A stretch of 64,000 bases of DNA from CAXXOK01 sp963675365 (GCA_963675365.2 CAXXVA010000001.1:868001-932000); one strand, 5' to 3'; positions 32,132 through 41,780 are shown, counted from the first letter of the stretch. A program made the numbers and translations. Notes: generated by a model not told the origin, from the sequence alone.

Positions 32132-33451
32132 TCAAACGTCTAAATTGAGGTTAAAGATCTCACAGACAGTTTTAAGCTGGTTTAAGCGCTTGCCCGTTGT
32201 GACGATCACATGGTGCGAGCGGATGCGTTCCATCAACCGATAACCATCCGCAAGCCGAATCAATCCGCCGTTTCGGCAATCGGATCCGGGATATTGTACA
32301 TACTCCTCCAGCACAGCTTTTTCAGCGAACAACGAATTCATGGATGCGTGCAATTTGCAAAAAGTGATGTCTCCTGTCCCAATCTCCGCATCTACAGCCA
32401 CGGAATTTTCTCCAACCAGCCAGCCGAGCACACAGGGTTTAAGACACCATTTGTGCGCGGTAGCCTGCGGCAAAAGACCCAGGTAGCCGCAATGCACCAG
32501 CAGTGCGTGGTCATCCGGATCGTCGACATCGGGAAAAGCCTGTATTTTTTCATGGCTCAACGCCGGCATGCCGGAAAGGAACGGATAAATATTGGTCGTG
32601 AACACAGGACCGCCGATGGTTTTGCTGACCAGATATTGTGTCATCAGTGATGATGTATCTCCCTCGCAAACTCCTATCACGCCACGATCCTGATACAACA
32701 GGCTCCAGGCTAAACAGGGGGTTGTATCACTGTCATATGCTTCGTTAAGGCAATTAATACCCCCAGCGACAACATTTCCCTCCTCGTCCACAGCATCGCG
32801 AAGCGCCATGAACAGTTTGATCGACGATAAAAGCGGCCGTTCATCGGCAATGCAGTTGGGGAAATCCCAGCGGGCGGCTTCTTTACGGGCATCGTCATCC
32901 GGAATGGTTGCGGCCTTTTTGCCAAGCTCCTTGTACGGCTTCCTAACAATACGGATACCGAATTTCTCATAGATATCACGGGTACACTGTTCGTGCCACC
33001 AGTAAAATATCTTAAACTGTTCCGGGATGAGTCCATCGTAATCAGTATCCTGAAATATAAGGAACTTCCCCGAATGCATACTGGTCTTCAAAGCAAGCGC
33101 ACGAAACAGTGTTTTTGCCAATTCCACGCTATGCGGATTAAAGACTTGAAGCCCTTTGTCCTTCAAAAACGCAACGGCTTCCCAGTCAAACATCAGTGAA
33201 ACGCCAAATCGCGTCGTCAGAACGATGATAGGCAAATGCAGCGCCCGAAGCGCTTCGGTTTCTTCGTAAAGGTCGGACCATATCACGGGGAATAAAACCG
33301 CCTCCGCATTAGCAGGCAGCCCCTCTCCCAGTACCTTGGGTTCAAGAAACTCCACCTCATCTTGATATATTTCAGATAAAGGGGTTAGGATTTTATGGAA
33401 GTCTTCCATGGATGTGCTTTGAAACCGCATGGGAACAACTTTTGCTTTCAT
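32132..33451 (-). CDS. L-arabinose/L-fucose isomerase-like protein
   Basis: A 439-residue protein whose layout fits the arabinose/fucose isomerase superfamily. Residues 1-170 form Rossmann-like domains (EAVLFPVIWSDLYEETEALR), and the catalytic region has GVIGVCEGDTSSLMTQYLV, with acidic residues in the position of metal ligands, and ALLVHCGYLGLLP with a histidine. The family interconverts aldoses and ketoses using Mn2+, but the substrate here is not evident and it is not orthologous to AraA. AAAGGAG precedes the ATG. Its operon partners are a sugar importer, a VOC protein and a DUF5107 protein. Confidence 0.75.
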   Translation of the reverse strand: MKAKVVPMRFQSTSMEDFHKILTPLSEIYQDEVEFLEPKVLGEGLPANAEAVLFPVIWSDLYEETEALRALHLPIIVLTTRFGVSLMFDWEAVAFLKDKGLQVFNPHSVELAKTLFRALALKTSMHSGKFLIFQDTDYDGLIPEQFKIFYWWHEQCTRDIYEKFGIRIVRKPYKELGKKAATIPDDDARKEAARWDFPNCIADERPLLSSIKLFMALRDAVDEEGNVVAGGINCLNEAYDSDTTPCLAWSLLYQDRGVIGVCEGDTSSLMTQYLVSKTIGGPVFTTNIYPFLSGMPALSHEKIQAFPDVDDPDDHALLVHCGYLGLLPQATAHKWCLKPCVLGWLVGENSVAVDAEIGTGDITFCKLHASMNSLFAEKAVLEEYVQYPGSDCRNGGLIRLADGYRLMERIRSHHVIVTTGKRLNQLKTVCEIFNLNLDV

Positions 33452-33464
33452 TGCTATTACTCCT

Positions 33465-33869
33465 TTATAAAACCTTGCAGTATTCTACTTTTTCTCCGCC
33501 TATACCGCGCACCAGTACATATTGAAACCCGTTGTCCCAGAAAGTTGGAATGTCCACTACGCCCTCTATGATATCCATCCCCGCCTCCCGGCACTCACGC
33601 AGCGTTTCCGCCGGATCCTCCACATCATAGGCGACATGATCGATATACGCGCATAGCTTTGCCTTCGCAGCATCTGGGTGGTTATCCGGTCGTTGTATCA
33701 ATTCCAGCATTAACCCCGCGGATTGCGAGAACACAAACACTGCTTTCGTTCCATCCGCAAACGAGGTCGCGCGGTGTTCAAACCCGCTTTTTTCAATATA
33801 CCACCGGGCAGAAGCCTCCGCATCAGCAACAAGAATGCCGATATGATTTACGCCTATTGTATGGACCAT
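33465..33869 (-). CDS. VOC-family (glyoxalase-like) protein
   Basis: A 134-residue protein of the vicinal-oxygen-chelate fold, made of two beta-alpha-beta-beta-beta modules. Visible pieces are GVNHIGILVADAEASARWYI with a metal-ligand histidine, LMLELIQRP with a glutamate, and YIDHVAYDVEDPAETLREC with the second-module histidine. Members isomerise or epimerise small ligands. Here it is presumably an isomerase or epimerase acting beside the arabinose-isomerase-like enzyme. It lies 12 bp after the permease gene and 13 bp before the isomerase-like gene. Confidence 0.85.
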   Translation of the reverse strand: MVHTIGVNHIGILVADAEASARWYIEKSGFEHRATSFADGTKAVFVFSQSAGLMLELIQRPDNHPDAAKAKLCAYIDHVAYDVEDPAETLRECREAGMDIIEGVVDIPTFWDNGFQYVLVRGIGGEKVEYCKVL

Positions 33870-33881
33870 ATGGAATGCCCC

Positions 33882-34709
33882 CTATCCTTTCACCGCGCCT
33901 GACGTCGTTCCACCTTCAATCTTTTCCTGGAAGAGCAGATAAATGACCAGAATTGGTATGATGGAAATCACAATGGAGGCAAACATTGGCCCCCAGCTGT
34001 TAAACCGTTCGCCCTGCAGCCCCAGCAATGTAACGGATATGGTCTGCCGCGATTTTTGAAACAACAGCGTGTTGGCAAAAATCAGTTCGTTGTATACAGC
34101 TAAAAAGGAAATAATAGCCGCCGTAAAAATACCGGGTTTTGCGACCGGGAAAACGATTCTGAACACAATACCGATGGTGCTGCATCCATCCATGATCGCG
34201 GCTTCGTCTATTTCCCTGCTCATTCCCTCGATATATCCGGAAATTAAGAAAAAACTCATCGGGAAATTAATAGCGGCATATAACAGAATCATCGCCAGGT
34301 AATTATCATTCAACGAAAACGTGTTAAATATCTTCACCATGGGGATCAGCATGGCATACGCGGGGAGCATGAGGCCCAATAGGTAGTACAGCTTCAATAA
34401 TCCCATATGGGGCAGCAGCCTGCGGGCGATTACATACGCGCCCATCGTAACAGCCACGACTACGACGATCGTAGCCCCTATCGAATAGATAAACGAGTTC
34501 ATAACGGCAGTCAGAATGCCGATCATGGAAATGGCGCTGTTATAGTTGTCCATCATCAGCGAGCGAGGCATAGCAAACATGGTATTCCAGATTTCATTAT
34601 TGTTTTTAAACGAGGAAATCAGCGTGAAATAAATCGGATACAAAAAGATAAAGGAGAACAATAGGGCAAAGAAGACAAAAATGACTTTTAAAGGTGTTAT
34701 CTTTCTCAT
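33882..34709 (-). CDS. Carbohydrate ABC transporter permease, MalG-type
   Basis: A 275-residue permease with six predicted helices. The EAA loop is EIDEAAIMDGCSTIGIVFRI, followed by VFPVAKPG, which contacts the ATPase. The first helix (VIFVFFALLFSFIFLYPIYF) and the C-terminal segment are as in CUT1 sugar permeases. Its start overlaps the MalF-type gene by 4 bp. No ATPase gene is in the operon, so a shared MsmX-type ATPase elsewhere is likely. Confidence 0.93.
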   Translation of the reverse strand: MRKITPLKVIFVFFALLFSFIFLYPIYFTLISSFKNNNEIWNTMFAMPRSLMMDNYNSAISMIGILTAVMNSFIYSIGATIVVVVAVTMGAYVIARRLLPHMGLLKLYYLLGLMLPAYAMLIPMVKIFNTFSLNDNYLAMILLYAAINFPMSFFLISGYIEGMSREIDEAAIMDGCSTIGIVFRIVFPVAKPGIFTAAIISFLAVYNELIFANTLLFQKSRQTISVTLLGLQGERFNSWGPMFASIVISIIPILVIYLLFQEKIEGGTTSGAVKG

Positions 34710-35611
34710 ACGCCGTCCGCCTCCTTCTTTCTTCTCCGGATAAAGCCGCCCTGCATTGCCACTGATACAATGATCGACGAAATGATCAGAAACGTTCCAA
34801 TTGCATTGGAATAGCCGTAATTATTATAGGTAAATGCATTTTTGTATAAAAGCGTTCCGAATACTTCCGAAGCGCTGCCCGGCCCGCCGCCCGTTGTAAC
34901 GTACACCATCTCAAATGTGGTAATGGAGCCGACCACACAGTTGAGGGAGAAAAGCTGAAAGCTGCTTCTCAGCATCGGGATCGTAATGTGCCACATTTTC
35001 TGAAAACTGTTTACACCGTCTACTTTTGCAGCCTCATACAGCTCTTCCGGTACCGCCGTTAAGCCCGCAGAGAAAATCAGCATATTGAACCCCGCATAGG
35101 TCCAGGCGTTAATAACAGTTATCGCATAAATCGCATAGGTCTTGTTCCCTAGGAAGTTCACATTGACACCTGTAATGCCCAGCATGTTAAGCAGGGAATC
35201 AATAGGCCCGCCTTCCGGGTATAACAGAAAATACCACATCAGAGCAATTGCTGTTCTGCTGATCACCTGCGGCATGAAATAGCTGGTTTTCAGGAAACGC
35301 CGGCCATGCATTTTGCTCTGAATTACATTCGCGAGAAAAAAGGAAACCGGAAGGATGAGCAGAAATCCGGATGCGATGAATATGAATACATTTCGGATAG
35401 CCAGACCGAATTTCGCGCTGGTGAAAAGCGAGATGAAATTCTTCAATCCCACATATTCCATGGGCGAAGACGGAATACCATTCCAGCTGAAAAACGACAT
35501 ATGAAATACGCTGATCATCGGATAGATAAAAACAAACGAATACAGGATAAAAGCCGGCAGGCTTAAAAGCATGCTTTCCCATCGCTTTCCTGCAAGCTTT
35601 TTATGCGACAT
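34706..35611 (-). CDS. Carbohydrate ABC transporter permease, MalF-type
   Basis: A 301-residue CUT1-family permease with six helices. The EAA loop reads ELYEAAKVDGVNSFQKMWHI, then TIPMLR. It pairs with the MalG-type protein to form the channel for the sugar delivered by the binding protein at 35748. A hairpin between the binding-protein gene and this gene probably reduces permease expression relative to the binding protein. Confidence 0.93.
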   Translation of the reverse strand: MSHKKLAGKRWESMLLSLPAFILYSFVFIYPMISVFHMSFFSWNGIPSSPMEYVGLKNFISLFTSAKFGLAIRNVFIFIASGFLLILPVSFFLANVIQSKMHGRRFLKTSYFMPQVISRTAIALMWYFLLYPEGGPIDSLLNMLGITGVNVNFLGNKTYAIYAITVINAWTYAGFNMLIFSAGLTAVPEELYEAAKVDGVNSFQKMWHITIPMLRSSFQLFSLNCVVGSITTFEMVYVTTGGGPGSASEVFGTLLYKNAFTYNNYGYSNAIGTFLIISSIIVSVAMQGGFIRRRKKEADGV

Positions 35612-35701
35612 GGTTTCTACCTCTTTCTCATGAATAATGCGTGCAAGAAATTAAGCCTGCTTCCAGTTACGGAAAAGACGCATTATATGCTTTAATCAAT
35701 G

Positions 35702-35741
35702 AAATGGGGCGGGAAACCCGTCAGGCCCTCCCGCCCCATTT
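35702..35741 (-). terminator. Intercistronic hairpin after the binding-protein gene
   Basis: AAATGGGGCGGG and CCCGCCCCATTT form a perfect 12-bp stem 6 bp after the binding-protein stop. There is no long T run, so partial termination or 3'-end mRNA protection is more likely than full termination. Confidence 0.75.
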
Positions 35742-35747
35742 GGGTAA

Positions 35748-37061
35748 TCAGTTCTTGTAGGCGTCTACTTCATCCTGAATACGGTCTGCGATCTGCTGGG
35801 CCGTATCGCCGGCAAAGAGGGTCTGCAGTTCGGTGCGTACGATATCCATCAGCGAGGTCATCGTATCAAACTGCTCGATCTCGCCGATCATATCGGTTGC
35901 AACGCCGTAGTAGTCGTTAAATTCGGTCGTCAGTTTATCGGCTTGGATCGTATTGCTAAAGCTGACAGGATATGTACCGGCTCCGTTTTGCGCTTCATAG
36001 AGGCCTTCCCAGTATTCCTGCGAGGTGAAGAACTTCAGTACGCGTATCGTTGCATCATAATCCGGGTCGCCGGGTTTGGATGAGATCGACATGAAATCGT
36101 CCGGGCCGCCCATCCAGTTATCCTTGAATTCCGGCTGCGCATCCGTGTACGGAAATCCTTTACATACGATATCAGCCGCATTGGAGAAAGTATTGACGGT
36201 AGAAATTGTCCACGAGCCCGAGAATGCCATGGCGACTTCGCCGCTTTCCAGCTTGGCCAGTTCCCCGTCGGCATTGTAGGCCAGGTTGTTGTCGCCGAAA
36301 ACGCCTGTTTCATACCAGTTCTGCATCATGCCGATCAGCCCGACCACTTTCTCGCCATTCCATTTTTCTTCACCGCTGATCAACGCATCTTTCAGCGCCG
36401 CGCCGTAAACCTTCATCGACAGCGCGGTTAAAAAGTGTCCGCCGCGATAACTGTCCTTTGCGCCAAAGGCGATCGGCGTAATGCCGTTTTCAATCAGAAT
36501 GGGAGCCACAGCTTCGATATCTTCCCAGGATTCTGGAACTTCGAGCCCCAGATTGTCAAAGATCGCCTGATTGTAGTACATGCAAACACCGTAGGGCGTT
36601 GTGGGCAAGCCGTATACGCCTTCGATCCCATACGCGTCGTACTTGACGGGTGCGAACAAAGCCTGATTGTAGCTGGCGGTCCAAGCCGGATCCGCCGCAA
36701 TCTCTGCGGACAGGTCGGTAATCACGTCATTTTTCACGTAATCAAGGTTTGCGGCATACCCCAGGAAGTTGAAAACCTCAATGGGATTGCCAGACGATAC
36801 GGATGTTTTAAACTTGGTATCGCGGGAGCTTTCATCGGAGACCGATAAATCCTGCAGTTCGATGTCCGGGTTCTCCTCGTTGAATTGTGCAACTTTGTCA
36901 ATAAAGTACTTCTCACGTACATTGTCCGGATTGGAGTAGCGGGTTAAAATTCTGACCACAGTCTTTGCCTGCGATGTTTCCGCCAGAGCCGATACCCCGC
37001 AAATAGACACGATGAGTGTCAGTGTAAGGATCAGTGCGACCGTTTTCAAAAACCTTTGCAT
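35748..37061 (-). CDS. Extracellular sugar-binding protein (CUT1 family)
   Basis: A 437-residue solute-binding protein. The signal peptide (MQRFLKTVALILTLTLIVSI) ends near VSALA-E. It contains a cysteine but lacks a proper lipobox (VSIC, with Ile at -1). The mature part has the usual family-1 layout (QFNEENPDIELQ, YGLPTTPYGVCMYYNQAIFD, GEVAMAFSGSWTIS). It should bind an oligosaccharide or glycoside and deliver it to the two permeases. Direct repeats upstream suggest activation by the response regulator encoded just before it. Confidence 0.92.
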   Translation of the reverse strand: MQRFLKTVALILTLTLIVSICGVSALAETSQAKTVVRILTRYSNPDNVREKYFIDKVAQFNEENPDIELQDLSVSDESSRDTKFKTSVSSGNPIEVFNFLGYAANLDYVKNDVITDLSAEIAADPAWTASYNQALFAPVKYDAYGIEGVYGLPTTPYGVCMYYNQAIFDNLGLEVPESWEDIEAVAPILIENGITPIAFGAKDSYRGGHFLTALSMKVYGAALKDALISGEEKWNGEKVVGLIGMMQNWYETGVFGDNNLAYNADGELAKLESGEVAMAFSGSWTISTVNTFSNAADIVCKGFPYTDAQPEFKDNWMGGPDDFMSISSKPGDPDYDATIRVLKFFTSQEYWEGLYEAQNGAGTYPVSFSNTIQADKLTTEFNDYYGVATDMIGEIEQFDTMTSLMDIVRTELQTLFAGDTAQQIADRIQDEVDAYKN

Positions 37062-37078
37062 GAAAATACCTCCCCAAA

Positions 37079-37122
37079 ATTATATTATTCCTCGCGCAGA
37101 AACGTATCTGCGCTTATCTGCG
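37079..37122 (-). promoter_or_regulatory. Promoter region of the sugar-import operon with AraC-type direct repeats
   Basis: On the minus strand a -10 TATAAT (37079-37084) has no good -35. In its place are two direct repeats of CGCAGATA (37105-37112 and 37115-37122), 10 bp apart and overlapping the -35 position. This is a class-II activator arrangement. A 7-bp inverted repeat, GCGCAGA/TCTGCGC (37094-37113), overlaps them. The likely activator is the AraC-type response regulator at 37196. Confidence 0.6.
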
Positions 37123-37195
37123 TTTACCATATCGTAACCTGAGGAGATAATCCATGGATATTCATATGGTTTCCATGTAAATAATTATTCTAATA

Positions 37196-38800
37196 TCAAC
37201 CATTTAACCTACGGATCGATGATGGAGATCTTCCAAAATACTTCTTGAAACACCGGCTAAAATAGAACTCGTCATTGAATCCAACTTGTACGGCAACAGT
37301 ATGAATATCTCTGTCGCCCACCAGTAGCATGTCTCTTGCTTTATTTAAACGTATCATTGTTATATATTGCGTAACTGACATACCGATGGCCTTTTTAAAA
37401 ATAGCGCTCAGATACGGTCCGCTGATTCCCAAATCATCCGCAATACGCGTAAGCGATAACCCCTGTTCGCGGAAATGGATTTGTATATACCTGCGTGCTT
37501 CGTTACCGATTCCCAATGGTTTGCTTTTCCGCCGTACAGTTTCCAGGCTTTCAGCTACACTGCGTGTCAGATCCTCCATCCATTGCCGTATTCTATCAGC
37601 TTGATGCAAGAATAGAAACATTGTGTATACGCTCTCATAATCGCCTAAGAATTCTTTGAGTTCTAGGTTTTCCGTATGCAACGCATCATCTAGAATACCC
37701 ACAAAACGCTGGCAAAGCTTCCGATACTCGCTAAATATTACACACGCCTGGACAGCCGCGGATAAGTGCCTTCCAATATAAGCTGCCGCTTGTTTTGCAT
37801 TACCACTCTCCACACAAAATAAGAATTCCTTCTCCTCCGCGTCCGATAATCTATATGTATTGGCGAATTGGTTTTCTAATTCATTCCATCGGACAAAAGG
37901 TTTATCAATCATTCCTGCATTACCTAGCGCTTCTGCCGCTTGGTCATATGCGCTTCTCAAGCCGTCATACCCCTGGTTTGCATCGCTAAGTCCGATACTA
38001 TAGTCATGATAGTTCGATAAAATCAAATGACAAAATGCTTCTATTCCCTTTATGCCTTGTGTAAAATGCTGATCCTTTTCTTGTTTGCATAATCTGACAA
38101 TCATCATGGGCAAATTCTCATATAAGTCATACGTGATAATCACATCACCGTATGTAAGCGGCGAGAACCTGTGAAGCAATTTTTCCAGTGGCTCAAGGCG
38201 CTGACGGAACGGATCCTCGGTCAGTAAATCTTCATCGCGACGCAATATCACCATGGCAAACCAATCATCCGCCCGCAATCCGTATTTTTCAAGCATCTGG
38301 TCTGTTTCTTGTTCATAAATATAAGCAGAATGAAAAATCCTACTAAAATATTGACTGCACAGAATCCGTTTTGCTTCGTTTTCCGTCTCTATCAATGCGT
38401 CAATTTGTTTGCTTTGTTTTCTCTCCTCCGATATTTTACTAAACAAGCGCTGCAGCACAGCGGTAAACTCTTCCTCGTCCAACGGCTTTAGAAGATAGTG
38501 GAACACACCTTCCGACAATGCTTCCTTTGCATATTTAAACTCACTGTATCCAGTCAGAAGAATAATCTCCAACGGTATCTTACGACGCCGGATTTCCTTG
38601 ATCAGTTCTATACCGTTCATCCCCGGCATAGCAATATCAATAATTGCTATATCAATGGTGTTCTCATCCAGAATGCGCAGTGCTTCCGCGCCACTTTCCG
38701 CTTCATTAGAAACCTGATAGCCAAGACTTGTCCAATCAAAACCAAGGATAATTCTTTTTCGGATAAGCACTTCATCATCAACGATTAAAACGCGATACAT
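37196..38800 (-). CDS. AraC-type response regulator (YesN family)
   Basis: 534 residues. A receiver domain (1-120) has acidic D8/D9, phospho-acceptor D55 (IIDIAMPG), T83 and K105. A long middle region of about 300 residues follows. The C-terminal AraC DNA-binding domain (about 430-530) carries LTRIADDLGISGPYLSAIFK and FYFSRCFKKYFGRSP. It pairs with the sensor kinase encoded 14 bp upstream. YesMN-type systems switch on adjacent sugar-uptake operons, here the genes from 37061 downward. Confidence 0.94.
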   Translation of the reverse strand: MYRVLIVDDEVLIRKRIILGFDWTSLGYQVSNEAESGAEALRILDENTIDIAIIDIAMPGMNGIELIKEIRRRKIPLEIILLTGYSEFKYAKEALSEGVFHYLLKPLDEEEFTAVLQRLFSKISEERKQSKQIDALIETENEAKRILCSQYFSRIFHSAYIYEQETDQMLEKYGLRADDWFAMVILRRDEDLLTEDPFRQRLEPLEKLLHRFSPLTYGDVIITYDLYENLPMMIVRLCKQEKDQHFTQGIKGIEAFCHLILSNYHDYSIGLSDANQGYDGLRSAYDQAAEALGNAGMIDKPFVRWNELENQFANTYRLSDAEEKEFLFCVESGNAKQAAAYIGRHLSAAVQACVIFSEYRKLCQRFVGILDDALHTENLELKEFLGDYESVYTMFLFLHQADRIRQWMEDLTRSVAESLETVRRKSKPLGIGNEARRYIQIHFREQGLSLTRIADDLGISGPYLSAIFKKAIGMSVTQYITMIRLNKARDMLLVGDRDIHTVAVQVGFNDEFYFSRCFKKYFGRSPSSIRRLNG

Positions 38801-38814
38801 AATACGGACTCCTT

Positions 38815-40608
38815 TTATTGCTTCGGCAAGATAATACTGACCATCGTTCCTTGGCCGGATTGACTTTGGATGGATATTCCATAATCGGCCCCAAAATAGA
38901 GTTTAATCCGGTCATCCGTGTTCCGCAGTCCAAACCCATCCATCTTATTGGTCATATAACCACCACTGGCGACCTTTTCCATGGTCTCCGCCGGTATGCC
39001 AGTTCCGTTATCTGTCACGCGAATTACTATTTCACCATTTTCCTCGTAAACGTCAATAGTAATCATACCATCGCTCTTCATGCCCTCCATGCCGTGGTGC
39101 AGAGCGTTTTCCAAAATCGGTTGCAATGTAAGCTTGTTTACATGCCAGCGCTTTAGATAGGGCGGGCAGTGCACTTCATAATTAAACAAGCCGGGATGGC
39201 AAATAGCCATAATGTTCAGGTAATTCTTTGCAATCGTTATCTCTTCTCCGATCTCAATAATGTCCTGTCCCTTATTGAGCACACCACGATAGAAATCCGA
39301 AAGATAGTGTATGGTTTGGATTGCCGTTCTTTTTTCATCCATTAGAATCAAACCACATATACTTTCAAGTGTATTGTAAAAAAAGTGCGGCGCCATCTGC
39401 AATTGGATAAGAGATAATTCGTACTCTCGCTTTTTCTGTTCGCTATCTTTAATCAAGAGCATTAAATTACTTGTTTTTTCAGTCATCCGATTAATTTCCA
39501 ATGCAAGCGTTCCGATTTCTCCTGCGTAGTCCTCCAGAATCCGCTGCTGATAATCACCACCGCCGATGGCGACAATCGTTTTCGTGACCACGCTGATAGG
39601 TCGCGTAATTGATCGGATTAATCGCCAGGCAATCCTGGTAGCAACAATCAGCAACGCCGCCGCGACAACTAGCGTAAATATTGAGAATTGACGAACGTCG
39701 TACATATATATGTTTGACGGTATAATGCTGAGTATCTTTCCGTGCAGAGGCTGGTAATCCCATTCAATGTACAGGCGATTATTCGCTTGTGCGAGCTTTA
39801 CATTCGCCAGATTCTCACTGGGGCGCAAATCCAGATACCATTTTTCCTGCGAAAGGCTTTGGTAAAGCTCCGCTTTGTTATGCGAGGAAATAATCCTACC
39901 ATTGTCATCCATAATAATCACTTCATAATTTTGGGACAGCAACGCTTCATATAAAGAAACAATCGAATCATTACTTACGTTTAATTCCAGTATACCGATC
40001 AACTGCCCGCTGAGCATGTCGTATACCTTATGCAGATAGCTAAAGCAGTCTTTTGTATCCGTTTTGGACTTGTATCCCAGCGGACTTTTATGAAGAGAGG
40101 TCCACATTTCAATATTGCTAGAATGCAGAAAATCCAAAACTGTCACTTGATGCTGCGCTAAATAATCCGGATACTGCACCATATCGTCCGACGCAAACGC
40201 ACGCCCAGACTGATCGTATAAAATCATCGAATCATAGGTCATGGCATAATTATCAATGGAGGTAATCATAGCCTGCATTAAGCGGTACATGGCATATTGC
40301 TGTTTAGCATCAGGTTGATCAAACGAATACTCTCCGCCTAACAGCGTTTGACAGGAATCACTTATAAGCACCCTAAGCGCATCGTTGCTGACCTGCCCCA
40401 TAAACATATCCAGTTTTTCTGACACCAGTCGTAGACTTTGCGCCGCATTAATCTCTGCTTTTTGAATCAATTGATTTCGAATCCAAAAAAAGGTGCTGGA
40501 CATATAGATTAAAATGGTAACAATGATAAGCGTTGTAATGACCTGGAAAATTCTACGAGCAATGGAACCGTTTTTAAACTTGTTTCGAGGCCAAATCATA
40601 TGTTTCAT
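38815..40608 (-). CDS. Sensor histidine kinase (YesM family)
   Basis: About 597 residues. An N-terminal helix (about 15-40), an extracellular sensor region (about 45-285), a second helix (about 290-315) and a HAMP domain follow in order. The His_kinase domain has QMAPHFFYNTLESICG with the phospho-histidine, and the HATPase domain has PILENALHHG and DNGTGIPAE. It presumably senses an extracellular sugar and phosphorylates the AraC-type regulator. ATG 40608 is chosen over the in-frame GTG at 40617 because GGGTGA lies upstream of it. Confidence 0.93.
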   Translation of the reverse strand: MKHMIWPRNKFKNGSIARRIFQVITTLIIVTILIYMSSTFFWIRNQLIQKAEINAAQSLRLVSEKLDMFMGQVSNDALRVLISDSCQTLLGGEYSFDQPDAKQQYAMYRLMQAMITSIDNYAMTYDSMILYDQSGRAFASDDMVQYPDYLAQHQVTVLDFLHSSNIEMWTSLHKSPLGYKSKTDTKDCFSYLHKVYDMLSGQLIGILELNVSNDSIVSLYEALLSQNYEVIIMDDNGRIISSHNKAELYQSLSQEKWYLDLRPSENLANVKLAQANNRLYIEWDYQPLHGKILSIIPSNIYMYDVRQFSIFTLVVAAALLIVATRIAWRLIRSITRPISVVTKTIVAIGGGDYQQRILEDYAGEIGTLALEINRMTEKTSNLMLLIKDSEQKKREYELSLIQLQMAPHFFYNTLESICGLILMDEKRTAIQTIHYLSDFYRGVLNKGQDIIEIGEEITIAKNYLNIMAICHPGLFNYEVHCPPYLKRWHVNKLTLQPILENALHHGMEGMKSDGMITIDVYEENGEIVIRVTDNGTGIPAETMEKVASGGYMTNKMDGFGLRNTDDRIKLYFGADYGISIQSQSGQGTMVSIILPKQ

Positions 40609-40633
40609 TCTAATCACCCATTCTTAGCAATTA

Positions 40634-40661
40634 TTCTTACAGAGTAATCATGCAATGTCAA
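40634..40661 (-). promoter_or_regulatory. Promoter candidate for the two-component operon
   Basis: On the minus strand TTGACA (40656-40661), 16 bp and TAAGAA (40634-40639). The -35 is perfect and the -10 weak. Confidence 0.5.
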
Positions 40662-41144
40662 GATGCGGCCTGAGTAAAACAAAGGAAATACTCATTGCTT
40701 TGCTTGATGTTTTTTTGCTGCCAAATATAAATTCGCAGACAAAAATAAGTACAAAACGGCAGTTTTTTCTCTACTCCAATTTAGTGTATAAAGAGGAGAG
40801 AATATACGAAATGAAACAGCGGTTCACATTTTGATTTTGTCGTCAAATCACCATGCTATAGACAACGATTAGCTATTTGGCAAGGATGCAATAAATGTAG
40901 GTGCAGTAAACCATGTATACTCTCTTCGCCAAATAAAACAGTGCGTTTAGTGATATGCCTGTATTGGTATTTGTGCGACCGTTTTAAAAGGTACTCTTTA
41001 GCAAAAGCAAGCGATGCGCTGACCGCATCCCGATTTGTGATGAACCTCCTTCATCAACCACGTATTCGGAGTGTTTATCAATATAGTCATTGTTCGGATA
41101 CCGAAGCCACAGGTATATGCTGATTGTATTCGTGTTTTCGCCAA
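40662..41144. other. Intergenic, nothing identified
   Basis: AT-rich stretch of about 480 bp. I found no frame with a ribosome site and coding character, no tRNA and no clear repeat. Confidence 0.5.
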
Positions 41145-41176
41145 AAAAGAAACACCCCTTTTGGGGTGTTTCTTTT
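41145..41176 (-). terminator. Intrinsic terminator of the 11-gene sugar operon
   Basis: AAAAGAAACACCCC, loop TTTT (AAAA on the minus strand) and its perfect 14-base complement. Read on the minus strand it ends in TTTT(TT) and closes the operon whose last gene stops at 41203. Confidence 0.88.
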
Positions 41177-41202
41177 GATTGAGGCTAAGACGCGTAATTT
41201 CG

Positions 41203-41778
41203 TCAGCCAAAATACTCCTGATGGTCTTTGAAGTAGCATACGATCATGTGCAGGATGATCAGGTAAAGGTCCTCGATCCGCTCGTAGCTTTTCATGTCCG
41301 TAACCAGGGCCGCGTCCGCCATCGAGGCGATTTTTCCGCCGGAGAAGCCAGACAGCGCGATCACCTTCCCGCCGATATGGCGGGCATACTCCAAAGCGTT
41401 GACCACGTTGGGGCTGGTGCCGCTGGCGCTGATGGCGATGGCGACATCGCCGGGGCGCATCAGGTTTTTCATCTGCTCGCGGAAGACCTCCGCATAGGCG
41501 ATGTCGTTGCCCAGCGCGGTGATTTTGGCGACGTTATCGCTCAGGGACAGGATCCTGAAGCGCCGTTTCTCGCCCTGGATGGCGTTCTTGCCGAAATCGC
41601 AGACAAAATGGTTCGCGGTCGTCGCGCTGCCGCCGTTGCCGAAAATAAAAATCTGCCTGTCTTCCTTGTAAGCGTCCAGCAGCAGCGAAACCGCTTTGTC
41701 CATCTCTGAGGCATCGATCGCCCGGATTGCGTTGGTCAGTTCTTCTTCATATACGGTCATGGTATCTTTTGTATTCAT
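41203..41778 (-). CDS. SIS-domain phosphoheptose-isomerase-like protein (GmhA-like)
   Basis: A 191-residue protein, the usual size of GmhA, which converts sedoheptulose 7-phosphate to heptose 7-phosphate. IFIFGNGGSATTANHFVCDF is the sugar-phosphate loop, and VAIAISASGTSPNVVNALEY and VIALSGFSGGKIASMADAAL complete the SIS fold. ATG 41778 has AGGCGG seven bases upstream and starts 2 bp after the ROK stop. It is the last gene of the operon. Without a nucleotidyltransferase nearby, a catabolic sugar-phosphate isomerase role is as likely as heptose synthesis. Confidence 0.85.
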   Translation of the reverse strand: MNTKDTMTVYEEELTNAIRAIDASEMDKAVSLLLDAYKEDRQIFIFGNGGSATTANHFVCDFGKNAIQGEKRRFRILSLSDNVAKITALGNDIAYAEVFREQMKNLMRPGDVAIAISASGTSPNVVNALEYARHIGGKVIALSGFSGGKIASMADAALVTDMKSYERIEDLYLIILHMIVCYFKDHQEYFG

Positions 41779-41780
41779 GG

